Below, piece by piece: positions 32,083 to 39,080 of a stretch of DNA of 43,574 bases (its first letter is position 1; each line of letters opens with the position of its first letter). Position numbers and translations under genes: made by a program. The DNA comes from a virus: IMG/VR virus record IMGVR_UViG_3300009408_000089, positions 1 through 43,574 of that record; one strand, written 5' to 3'. A model generated the notes under the pieces. The model searched no databases. It was not told where the DNA came from and saw only the letters and a list, made by a program, of their open reading frames with translations.

Positions 32083-32996
32083 CAGTTAATACTCTTTGGG
32101 TAGAAAAATACCGCCCAAAATCTTTAGATCAGTTTATTTTACCACCAGACTTTCGAAAGAAAGTTGAACAATGGGTCTTGGAAAAAGATATTCCGCATCT
32201 TCTTCTCTGTGGAAGCGCCGGAACAGGAAAAACAAGCCTTGCATATTTTCTTCGGGATCAGATAGCTGGAAAAGATAATTCAATGACTATCAATGCTTCT
32301 TCAGAGAATTCGGTTGAAGTAATGCGAACAAAAATTCAGAATTTTTCAATGGGCGTGTCTTTTGGAGGACAAAAGATCTGTATATGGGATGAAATGGACT
32401 ATCTCAGTCCTAATGCTCAAGCTGCAGGGCGCAATATCCTTGAGACGTATTCCATGCATACCAGGTTTATTCTTACATGCAACTATCCTCAGAAAGTAAT
32501 TGATCCTCTAAAATCAAGATGTCAAGTGCATCAGTTTAATGAATTCAGTAAGACGCAAATCCTTAAAACATTGGCAACAATAATGGTAAAGGAACATGTG
32601 AAAGGAACTGCTGAACAACTTGAATTAATTACTGATTCATGTGGAACAGATATAAGAAAAGCGATCAATCTTTTGCAATATTCTTCATCCAATGGGGTAT
32701 TAAATATTAGTGAGGAGTTGATAACCTCATCTGATTACAAATTCAAAATACTTGAATTATTAAATGAAAAGAAATTAACAGCAATTCGTGAGCTTGTTGA
32801 TGCGAATATGATAAAGGATTATACTCCATTGTATGTGTTTTTAGCAGATAGGAAAGAGGATCTTACAGTATGTGACCCTGATGAAGCACATCTATTGATT
32901 GCTGAATACTTATATAGATCTGCATTGGTAGCAGATCAATGGGTAAACTTTTCTGCTTGTATGTTAGAAATCATGAGGGCTAAAAATACTTCTTGA
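32079..32996 (+). CDS. 44: Clamp loader large subunit gp44 (RFC-like AAA+)
   Basis: 305 residues (T4 319). Walker A GSAGTGKT (45-52), Walker B IWDEMD (102-107), the SRC motif LKSRC (144-148). Loads gp45 on primed DNA using ATP. T4 order is 45-44-62-regA-43 reading toward 43; here the order on one strand is 43-62-45-44. Confidence 0.95.
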   Translation: MTVNTLWVEKYRPKSLDQFILPPDFRKKVEQWVLEKDIPHLLLCGSAGTGKTSLAYFLRDQIAGKDNSMTINASSENSVEVMRTKIQNFSMGVSFGGQKICIWDEMDYLSPNAQAAGRNILETYSMHTRFILTCNYPQKVIDPLKSRCQVHQFNEFSKTQILKTLATIMVKEHVKGTAEQLELITDSCGTDIRKAINLLQYSSSNGVLNISEELITSSDYKFKILELLNEKKLTAIRELVDANMIKDYTPLYVFLADRKEDLTVCDPDEAHLLIAEYLYRSALVADQWVNFSACMLEIMRAKNTS

Positions 32997-33021
32997 CTTT
33001 TTGATTTGACTTCTTTATAAT
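32993..33021 (+). promoter_or_regulatory. Sigma70-type promoter
   Basis: TTGACT 32993-32998, TATAAT 33016-33021, spacer 17. Overlaps the gp44 stop. Nearly the same sequence as the promoter at 14120. Confidence 0.8.
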
Positions 33022-33028
33022 CCGGCGA

Positions 33029-33068
33029 TATGCCAAGCAATTCAATGCTTTGCCAAGGCTCTGGCATA
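33029..33068 (+). other. Structured 5' leader
   Basis: TATGCCA (33029-33035) pairs with TGGCATA (33062-33068); inside, AAGCA/TGCTT forms a small hairpin. Begins about where the transcript from the 32993 promoter would start. A 5' stabilising structure or regulatory leader; no known riboswitch recognised. Confidence 0.35.
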
Positions 33069-33130
33069 CGGTTTGTGGTTAACAAAACACTATTTTTTGA
33101 CAAATATAGAGAGGTGAAATAGTCGAAAGT

Positions 33131-33220
33131 ATGTTAAAATTAATGTGGTACGAAGGTGATGATGAATTTGCAACCTATACTGTCATAGGAGATAGAAAGT
33201 CAAAGGAGAATAAGTTATGA
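33131..33220 (+). pseudogene. Truncated 5' copy of the 33554 gene
   Basis: ATG 33131 encodes MLKLMWYEGDDEFATYTVIG, the first 20 residues of the 33554 protein with one change, then an unrelated tail and TGA that overlaps ATG 33217. About 61 bases are repeated almost exactly. Remnant of a duplication through which the 33217 gene entered. Confidence 0.65.
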
Positions 33221-33552
33221 AAATCAGAATAACAGCAAAAGAAGATAATCGCAGGCGGTTCGCTGTTGTATTTATGGGAGTAAAAGTCGCTGTAGCTTTT
33301 AGTAGAGATTCAGGAGCAAAAATTGCTTATGGGGCAAGAATGATTTCAGGTGAAATTGATTCTGGGGGAAGTCGAAAAAATTGGTATTGTATCGTTAAAG
33401 AAGGTTCAGTTTTTGAGATTGAAGTTGACGAGGAAGCATATAATCGTAATAAAAATCGCATCAGAAAATGGGAGATGGAACCCATTGATGAATTTTCAAT
33501 GTCTGAAGAAAAGAGTCGGTTACTTGCTCACGCAGCCGATAATTTAGAGTGA
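33217..33552 (+). CDS. Hypothetical protein
   Basis: 111 residues; AAGGAG upstream. Basic beta-rich N-terminal half and acidic C-terminus. Sits between two copies of the same 61-base sequence, so it was probably inserted with that duplication. Family unknown. Confidence 0.55.
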   Translation: MKIRITAKEDNRRRFAVVFMGVKVAVAFSRDSGAKIAYGARMISGEIDSGGSRKNWYCIVKEGSVFEIEVDEEAYNRNKNRIRKWEMEPIDEFSMSEEKSRLLAHAADNLE

Positions 33553-33553
33553 T

Positions 33554-33793
33554 ATGTTAAAATTAATGTGGTACGAAGGTGATGATGAATTTGCAACCTG
33601 TACTGTCATAGGAGGTGTTATATCAATTTACCATCTTAATTACATTCTGACACATCCAGATATGAAAATTCAAGATGGTTGTAAGCCTCAGAATATAGTT
33701 GCAACAAATCTTGATGGGGATATTGTAGATATGAACCGTGGGATAAATTATTGCTATTCTCATTCAACTCGTTTAAGTAATAATATTTCTTGA
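33554..33793 (+). CDS. Hypothetical protein (full-length copy)
   Basis: 79 residues beginning MLKLMWYEGDDEFATCTVIGG. Its 5' end is duplicated at 33131. Small alpha/beta, function unknown. The stop overlaps the promoter of the next gene. Confidence 0.5.
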   Translation: MLKLMWYEGDDEFATCTVIGGVISIYHLNYILTHPDMKIQDGCKPQNIVATNLDGDIVDMNRGINYCYSHSTRLSNNIS

Positions 33794-33818
33794 CTTCTAG
33801 CTTAAGTTTCTTTATCAT
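33790..33818 (+). promoter_or_regulatory. Sigma70-type promoter
   Basis: TTGACT 33790-33795, TATCAT 33813-33818, spacer 17; AAGGAGAAG before ATG 33851. Confidence 0.65.
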
Positions 33819-33850
33819 TTTGAAATTGAAACATAAGGAAAGGAGAAGAA

Positions 33851-34480
33851 ATGGTTCTTACTAGCACTCCCCCATTTAAACTGTTACCATTTGCAATGTT
33901 GCTCAACTCAATGTCCGATAATAATTATATTGTCGGAGGAGCAGTTCGAGATATGTTAAGCGGTAAAACTCCCCATGACTATGATTTAGTAACTGATATT
34001 CCTATGGATTGTCTTATTGATTTATTTGAAGAGGGAGGGTTCAAAACAAAACAAACAGGTGTTGCTCACTTTGTATTGAATGTTTATTTCTCTGATTATG
34101 GAGTTGAAATATCAAATTTTAGAAAGGATGTTATATGCTATGGTAGACAAGCAGATGTTGAGATAGGAACCATTGAGGATGATGCAAATAGAAGAGATTT
34201 TACTATCAACGCCGTATATTTAAATATACAAACTAAGAAATTAGTTGATCCTACAGGAAAAGGAATTGATGACATAAATGATCGTATTCTCCGATTCGTT
34301 GGAAAGCCAAAAGACCGTATTCTTGAGGATTATTTACGCGTCGCCCGTTTCTATCGATTTATGTCAAAAGGATTTACTCCGGAAGTTCGCTCATTGAGAG
34401 CAGTGCGAGAGATGTTCAATGAAGCGTATGCCCATATCACTCCGGAAAGATTTAGAAATGAATTAGAGAAGATGTGGTGA
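33851..34480 (+). CDS. CCA-adding enzyme / poly(A) polymerase, head domain only
   Basis: 209 residues covering only the catalytic head and neck: IVGGAVRD (27-34), DYD (43-45) for metal binding, RRDFTINA, and a neck helix with RILRFVGKP and RVARFYRF. Cellular CCA enzymes are about 400 residues with body and tail domains that are missing here. It could repair tRNA 3' ends, or do another nucleotide transfer. The one tRNA in this window already encodes CCA. Confidence 0.8.
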   Translation: MVLTSTPPFKLLPFAMLLNSMSDNNYIVGGAVRDMLSGKTPHDYDLVTDIPMDCLIDLFEEGGFKTKQTGVAHFVLNVYFSDYGVEISNFRKDVICYGRQADVEIGTIEDDANRRDFTINAVYLNIQTKKLVDPTGKGIDDINDRILRFVGKPKDRILEDYLRVARFYRFMSKGFTPEVRSLRAVREMFNEAYAHITPERFRNELEKMW

Positions 34481-34490
34481 GGAGTTAACT

Positions 34491-34766
34491 ATGAGCAGGG
34501 ATGAAAGACAAAAAATTGTAACAGATGAATATCGTGAAAATTATGATAAAATTTTTAATCAAAAAGGTGGAAATAAAGAAAAGAAGTTAATAACAAGGTA
34601 TAAAAGAAATGAAAAATTATCTGTTGAAGAATTAAAAGAATTGCTTGATTATTACAAACAGCGTTTAACTGGAAATCCTCTTGATATGGAGGCAAATATG
34701 GAGGTAGAAAATATCGAATGGAATATTGATTTAATTATTAATGGGTTATGGAATAAAGAACATTAA
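34491..34766 (+). CDS. Small charged hypothetical protein
   Basis: 91 residues, GAGGAG upstream. Mostly helical, Lys/Glu-rich (KKLITRYKRNEKLSVEELKE, split here as two helices). Directly after the CCA-adding domain. No family recognised. Confidence 0.5.
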   Translation: MSRDERQKIVTDEYRENYDKIFNQKGGNKEKKLITRYKRNEKLSVEELKELLDYYKQRLTGNPLDMEANMEVENIEWNIDLIINGLWNKEH

Positions 34767-34772
34767 TCTTAT

Positions 34773-34934
34773 ATGAAGAAAATTAAAATAAATGATGATA
34801 AGTTGAAGGAGAAATTAGTCCGTTATTGGACTTGTCCAAATTGTGGATATAAAATATTGGACGCTCAATATCAATCTCTACGTTTTGATTTTGGGTGTCC
34901 GGATTGTCGGACTTCCTTTACAAAATTTCATTGA
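34773..34934 (+). CDS. Small zinc-ribbon protein
   Basis: 53 residues beginning MKKIKINDDKLKEKL. CPNC and CPDC, 20 residues apart, form a complete zinc ribbon. Could contact nucleic acid or RNA polymerase. The stop overlaps the TTGACA of the next promoter. Confidence 0.55.
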   Translation: MKKIKINDDKLKEKLVRYWTCPNCGYKILDAQYQSLRFDFGCPDCRTSFTKFH

Positions 34935-34959
34935 CATTTAATATAAATACAATTATATT
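34931..34959 (+). promoter_or_regulatory. Overlapping early and late promoters
   Basis: TTGACA 34931-34936 and TATATT 34954-34959 (spacer 17) form a sigma70 promoter. TATAAATA at 34942-34949 inside the spacer matches the late consensus. The gene at 34974 could thus be read both early and late. Confidence 0.55.
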
Positions 34960-34973
34960 GGAGGTGAGATATA

Positions 34974-35237
34974 ATGGCTGATTTTAGAACACATTTAATA
35001 GAATGCGATTTAGAAGAATCTTTTTCAGAAGAAATTCGTAAAAGTGGATTAAAAATTGTCAATAAATTAAGGAATCAGCCAAAAGTTCTAAAGAGAATAA
35101 GTCAAACTAATCCAGAAACAGCTCGAAATATTATAGTTGATATTGCTAAATCTTCTAATATTCATTTAGGAGATTTAACCTCTGATGTAGTGGATTATGT
35201 GGAATATAAAATTGGTTCGTGGCAATTTAATTCATGA
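34974..35237 (+). CDS. Hypothetical protein
   Basis: 87 residues, TGGAGGTGA upstream. Helical with many charged residues; no family recognised. ATGA overlap with the phosphoribosyltransferase gene begins a run of ten or more coupled genes. Confidence 0.5.
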   Translation: MADFRTHLIECDLEESFSEEIRKSGLKIVNKLRNQPKVLKRISQTNPETARNIIVDIAKSSNIHLGDLTSDVVDYVEYKIGSWQFNS

Positions 35238-35716
35238 TACATGCGCCAACAAAAGAACATGTAGAATATCGTTATATTAATCCAATTTCTCGTTCTGGAA
35301 TTAAGTGGAATTTTATGTTCAATGAAGAAGATTATCTTCTTCCTTTTTGGAGAGGAGGAATTCATTTAGCTTTAAGTTTGAATGGAATACTCGGATGTCC
35401 TATACTTAATGTTTATAACCCTCATAAAAAAGAATTCAATTTAGATCCTAAGAATCATGAAAGTCCGGTCTGGACTGAAAAGGTTATAATTGTTGAAGAT
35501 ATAGTAGATACCGGGGAAACGGTTGTACAAGCTATTGATTATTTTCAACAATTGAAGAATATGTTCACTTTCCCACAATTTGAAGTAGCATGTATAGTCG
35601 CAAAACCGCGAGGAATTCGTCGTTGCCGAGATATTGGTATTGATGTAAAACAAATGCATACAATACCGGATAATACATGGGCAGTGTTCCCTTGGGAAAA
35701 GGATCCTATGGCATGA
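35234..35716 (+). CDS. Phosphoribosyltransferase-like protein
   Basis: 160 residues. The PRPP-binding loop VIIVEDIVDTGET in the middle is diagnostic of type I phosphoribosyltransferases. RGGIHLALSLN resembles the preceding pyrophosphate loop. Probable substrates are purine bases, salvaging guanine, hypoxanthine or xanthine; a base used in the deazaguanine pathway cannot be excluded. Phage copies might also interfere with nucleotide-based defence. Confidence 0.75.
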   Translation: MIHAPTKEHVEYRYINPISRSGIKWNFMFNEEDYLLPFWRGGIHLALSLNGILGCPILNVYNPHKKEFNLDPKNHESPVWTEKVIIVEDIVDTGETVVQAIDYFQQLKNMFTFPQFEVACIVAKPRGIRRCRDIGIDVKQMHTIPDNTWAVFPWEKDPMA

Positions 35717-36270
35717 CACCAGTTGAAATTCCAGAAGACATTGCATTGTTGGCAGTGAAGCAGTATGGATTTGCAATCAAATACATCAAAAATCCATCCG
35801 AGGCAGTCCAGCTAGCAGCAATGAAACGGAATGGATGTGCAATCGATTACATCGACAATCCATCCGAAGCAGTCCAGTTAGCAGCAGTAAAACAGTATGG
35901 ATATGCAATTTCCTACATCGTCAAGATTCTTGGACATGATCCATCTGAAGCAGTCCAGTTAGCAGCAGTGAAGCAGGATGGATCGGCAATTTCCTACATC
36001 ATAAAGAATCTTGGACATGATCCATCCGAGGCAGTCCAGTTAGCAGCAGTGAAGGAGTATGGTCAGGCAATCTATTACATCAAAGATCCATCCGAGGCAG
36101 TCCAGCTAGCAGCAGTGAAACGGAATGGATATGCAATCGAATACATCATAAATAATCTTGGACATGATCCATCTGAGGCAGTCCAGTTAGCAGCAGTGAA
36201 ACGGAATGGATATGCAATCGATTACATCGATAATCCATCCGAGGCAGTGAAGAGGGCGGCTGGAAGATGA
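35713..36270 (+). CDS. DUF4116-type repeat protein 1
   Basis: 185 residues from ATG 35713 (ATGA overlap). After MTPVEIPEDIALLAVKQYG come about six units of 22-27 residues: PSEAVQLAAVKxxGxAIxYI, some with an INNLGHD insert, ending in PSEAVKRAAGR. Each unit would form a helical hairpin, so the whole is a curved solenoid suited for binding another protein. DUF4116-like repeats have no known activity. Paralogues at 36767 and 39028. Confidence 0.75.
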   Translation: MTPVEIPEDIALLAVKQYGFAIKYIKNPSEAVQLAAMKRNGCAIDYIDNPSEAVQLAAVKQYGYAISYIVKILGHDPSEAVQLAAVKQDGSAISYIIKNLGHDPSEAVQLAAVKEYGQAIYYIKDPSEAVQLAAVKRNGYAIEYIINNLGHDPSEAVQLAAVKRNGYAIDYIDNPSEAVKRAAGR

Positions 36271-36770
36271 ATCTATTTCAAGAATTTTTAGCAGAATCAA
36301 CTTCTACGGGAACTTATCTCGGAGTTCGTTTTGCAAAAGAGACAATGAAAGCAGTAAAAGAAGCGCAAGAAATTAATCATATAAAAAATGCTATACCGTC
36401 TTCTGAATTACATTGTACTTTGATTTATGATGAAAATAAACCATATCCAAAAGGATTTAAAGCTGCAGGTATATATTCAGCTCCTATTCTTGGAACAGCA
36501 TTAAATTATGATTTGTGGGGCAACGATAAGAAAACGCTTGTATTATTATTTAATAGTCCTAGACTAATGGAACGACATAATTTTCTGGTGAAGACGTTTG
36601 GATTTGATCATGGATTCTCAGTATATCAGCCTCATGTGACTTTAAGTTATGATGTTGGAGAGGAATTTGAACAAAATGATTTACATCAATTAATCATTCC
36701 TGATACGTTAAAAACAATTGCTATCATACGTGAATACCAAGAACCTTTGAATAAGGAGTATGGGAAATGA
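36267..36770 (+). CDS. 2H phosphoesterase with capsid-targeting-like N-terminus
   Basis: 167 residues. MNLFQEFLAES at the N-terminus closely matches T4 internal proteins (MKTYQEFIAEA), with LAE|S placing a cut after residue 10. Then two H-x-T-L motifs, HCTL (about 49-52) and HVTL (about 122-125), define the 2H fold. T4 Acb1, which destroys CBASS cyclic-nucleotide signals, is a 2H enzyme; RNA ligase-like 2H proteins act on cyclic-phosphate RNA ends. Lying between two repeat proteins in a coupled operon, it may be injected with the DNA to cut defence signals at once. The substrate is inferred only. Confidence 0.7.
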   Translation: MNLFQEFLAESTSTGTYLGVRFAKETMKAVKEAQEINHIKNAIPSSELHCTLIYDENKPYPKGFKAAGIYSAPILGTALNYDLWGNDKKTLVLLFNSPRLMERHNFLVKTFGFDHGFSVYQPHVTLSYDVGEEFEQNDLHQLIIPDTLKTIAIIREYQEPLNKEYGK

Positions 36771-37246
36771 AACCAGTTGAAATTCCAGAAGACATTGCAT
36801 TGTTGGTAGTAAAACAGTATGGTCGGGCAATCGAATACATAAAGAACCCATCGGAAGTAGTTCAGTTAGCAGCAGTGAAGGAGCAGGATGGATATGCAAT
36901 CGAATACATCAAAAATCCATCCGAGGCAGTCCAGTTAGCATCAGTGAAACGGGATGGATCCTCAATTTACAATATCATAAAGAATCTTGGACATGATCCA
37001 TCTGAGGAAGTCCAGTTAGCAGCATTGAAGGAGCATGGATGTGCAATCGAATACATAAAGAACCCATCGGAAGTAGTTCAGTTAGCAGCAGTGAAACGGC
37101 ATGGATCCTCAATTTACAATATCATAAATAATTTTGGACATGATCCATCCGAAGCAGTCCAGTTAGCAGCAGTGAAGCAGGATGGATATGCAATCAAATA
37201 CATCAAGAATCCATCGGAAGCAGTGAAGAGAGCGGTTGGAAGATGA
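36767..37246 (+). CDS. DUF4116-type repeat protein 2
   Basis: 159 residues. Starts MKPVEIPEDIALLVVKQYG, almost the same as repeat protein 1, then about five units and PSEAVKRAVGR. One unit has an extra residue (KEQDGY). The high DNA identity between units and between the two genes indicates recent duplication and recombination. Confidence 0.75.
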   Translation: MKPVEIPEDIALLVVKQYGRAIEYIKNPSEVVQLAAVKEQDGYAIEYIKNPSEAVQLASVKRDGSSIYNIIKNLGHDPSEEVQLAALKEHGCAIEYIKNPSEVVQLAAVKRHGSSIYNIINNFGHDPSEAVQLAAVKQDGYAIKYIKNPSEAVKRAVGR

Positions 37247-37590
37247 AAAATGAATCTACAACAACCGGAGATATTTCAATTCTTAATGTTCCTCTTGGAA
37301 AAAATGGTAAGAAGTTAATCAATGCCGCATTGAAAAAGAGAATGGATTTGTTTAAGAATTTTTACAAGGCACTAGATGAATCACTTTCTCATTTTCAATT
37401 GAAACAAAATGGGTATGAAATCAGGGAAATTCCGGATTATAGAAAATCTATTAATGATCAAAATACAACACTTTTTGAAATTACATGGACAAAGATAGGA
37501 GGACATAATAGAAAAATAATTGGAAAAGCCAGAAAAGTAACTACAGCATGGAAGATTGCACAAAGTCATTACACACGAGGTTATAAATGA
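37243..37590 (+). CDS. Hypothetical protein, paralogue pair member 1
   Basis: 115 residues beginning MKNESTTTGDISILNVPLG. N-terminal 25 residues repeat in the next gene; the C-terminal half (FEITWTKIGGHNRKIIGKA) is beta-rich and basic. Coupled by ATGA at both ends. Function unknown. Confidence 0.55.
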   Translation: MKNESTTTGDISILNVPLGKNGKKLINAALKKRMDLFKNFYKALDESLSHFQLKQNGYEIREIPDYRKSINDQNTTLFEITWTKIGGHNRKIIGKARKVTTAWKIAQSHYTRGYK

Positions 37591-37766
37591 AGCAGAATGA
37601 ATCAACAACAACAGCAAGCATATCTATTATAAATGTTCCATTGGGAAAAGATGGAAAAAAACTGATCAATGCAAAAGGAGCAAATGTTCCTGAGACAAAT
37701 GATAGACAATTAGACTTTTTTAAGAACTTCTATAAACCATTGGAGGAATTAGATACTGGAAAATGA
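37587..37766 (+). CDS. Hypothetical protein, paralogue pair member 2
   Basis: 59 residues beginning MKQNESTTTASISIINVPLG. Shares the N-terminal module and the FFKNFYK motif with the preceding gene but lacks its C-terminal half. ATGA overlaps at both ends. Confidence 0.55.
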   Translation: MKQNESTTTASISIINVPLGKDGKKLINAKGANVPETNDRQLDFFKNFYKPLEELDTGK

Positions 37767-37957
37767 ATTATTATCGATGTCGTTGTGGTGAAAAGATAGC
37801 AGAATTTTCTCATTATCCTCCTCCGTGTGTAGGTTGTAAGAAATGTAAGACAACCTTAGCTCAATCATCGGATGATCATAGGACAATAATTAACCATATC
37901 TACGATGAAACAAATGCATGTATTCGTTGTGGAAAACTTAAAAAGGAGCAAAAATGA
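37763..37957 (+). CDS. Small zinc-finger protein
   Basis: 64 residues with seven cysteines: CRC at 6-8, then CVGCKKC, and CIRC near the end, plus histidines; probably two metal sites. Found in the coupled operon between the paralogue pair and a KOW-like protein. Family unknown. Confidence 0.55.
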   Translation: MNYYRCRCGEKIAEFSHYPPPCVGCKKCKTTLAQSSDDHRTIINHIYDETNACIRCGKLKKEQK

Positions 37958-38169
37958 TAAAAATAGGTGATAAAGTTAAATTGGTTGAACAAAATTGTAA
38001 TTATACAGGAATTGTAGAAGATATACGAAAAAAGAAAGTGCATCGTTCAGGGATAGAGAAATTTTATATTGTTGCTTGGAAATATGAAGGGAGAGAAACA
38101 AAATACGATAGAATGAAAGCAAACATAACTGATTTACATTTTAGAAATGAAATTGAATTAGCAATATGA
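37954..38169 (+). CDS. KOW/SH3-like small protein
   Basis: 71 residues, beginning MIKIGDKVKLVEQNCNYTGIVEDI, the pattern of a KOW-like beta barrel (G-D-K-V ... G-x-V). Basic. Could bind RNA or protein. AAGGAG ribosome site. Confidence 0.5.
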   Translation: MIKIGDKVKLVEQNCNYTGIVEDIRKKKVHRSGIEKFYIVAWKYEGRETKYDRMKANITDLHFRNEIELAI

Positions 38170-38603
38170 AATTTGAAGAGATACATGGTAATTTATTTGA
38201 TTCGATTACACAAGTTATTGCGCATGGGTGTAATTGTCAAGGAATTATGGGAGCAGGCGTTGCATTGCAAATAAAACGACAATTTCCTGAAGTTTATTTA
38301 GAATATCATAATGAATGTAAATGCGGGTATTTCAATCTTGGTTCATGTCTAATAAAAGAATCTGAAGGAAGAGTTATCGCTAACCTTGGCACTCAAATGT
38401 ATTGTGGACCTGATGCAAGAATAAGCGCAATAACAGAATCTTTATTACGACTTCGTGTATTGATGGAAGATAATGGTTGGTTTTCTGTAGCAATGCCTCG
38501 AATTGGTTGTGGACTAGGCGGATTATTGTGGTCGGATGTAAAGAAAGTAATCAAAAATGCTTTTACTTCCACTGATATTGAAGTATTTATATACAAATTA
38601 TAA
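38166..38603 (+). CDS. Macro domain protein (ADP-ribose hydrolase-like)
   Basis: 145 residues, one macro domain: HGNLFD near the start, IAHGCNCQGIMGAGVALQI carrying the ADP-ribose-binding Asn and glycines, and MPRIGCGLGGLLW for the phosphate loop. Such domains remove ADP-ribose from protein or nucleic acid, or process ADP-ribose-1''-phosphate. In phage they can counter ADP-ribosylating toxins such as DarT or NAD-based defence. Same coupled operon as the 2H enzyme. Confidence 0.88.
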   Translation: MKFEEIHGNLFDSITQVIAHGCNCQGIMGAGVALQIKRQFPEVYLEYHNECKCGYFNLGSCLIKESEGRVIANLGTQMYCGPDARISAITESLLRLRVLMEDNGWFSVAMPRIGCGLGGLLWSDVKKVIKNAFTSTDIEVFIYKL

Positions 38604-38606
38604 ATA
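38599..38606 (+). promoter_or_regulatory. T4-type late promoter
   Basis: TATAAATACAAATAACAGGAG before ATG 38626: consensus late box and a leader very close to that at 24917. Confidence 0.65.
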
Positions 38607-38625
38607 CAAATAACAGGAGAAAATA

Positions 38626-38973
38626 ATGAAATTTAAGGATATAGTTGAATCAAAACAATCTTATTCTACATTTAAGACACATAATGATAACGATTTAATT
38701 GACGGCAATGGCACGCATCGATTGGGAACTATTCAAACATCTTATGCGCATATTGTTGATGTATTTGGAAAACCGATTACATTTAAAGGCGATGATGGAG
38801 ATGGCGTTCGGGCTGAATGGGATATTGAATTTGAAACAAATGATTCGGAATATATTATTGCAACAATTTATGATTGGCATAATGATGAACCAATTGAAGA
38901 AGTTAAAGAATGGCATATTGGCGGAAAAGAATATGCTGCTGTTGAATTACTTGACGAAGCATTAGGATTGTAA
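38626..38973 (+). CDS. Late protein with capsid-targeting-like N-terminus
   Basis: 115 residues beginning MKFKDIVESKQS; IVE|S at 6-9 fits the prohead protease rule. The body is acidic and beta-rich (FKGDDGDGVRAEWDIEFET). Preceded by an exact late box. Highly negative charge suits DNA mimicry or a packaged protein, but function is unknown. Confidence 0.55.
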   Translation: MKFKDIVESKQSYSTFKTHNDNDLIDGNGTHRLGTIQTSYAHIVDVFGKPITFKGDDGDGVRAEWDIEFETNDSEYIIATIYDWHNDEPIEEVKEWHIGGKEYAAVELLDEALGL

Positions 38974-39080
38974 TTCATTCTTGACATTTAACAGAAAGTA
39001 TATAGTATTAACAGAAAGGAGGAAATAATGAAGCAGGTAATTTACAAAATGAATGCCGTGAAATATGGAAAATGTGGAAA
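38970..39080. repeat. Direct repeat of promoter plus gene start, copy 1
   Basis: About 110 bases covering TTGACA (38981-38986), TAGTAT (39003-39008), ribosome site, ATG and about 17 codons (MKQVIYKMNAVKYGKCG). Repeated at 39584-39695 with few changes. Confidence 0.8.

Noticed and set aside
33097-33130. TTGACA at 33097 as a promoter
   Set aside because: No -10-like hexamer is found 15-19 bases downstream.
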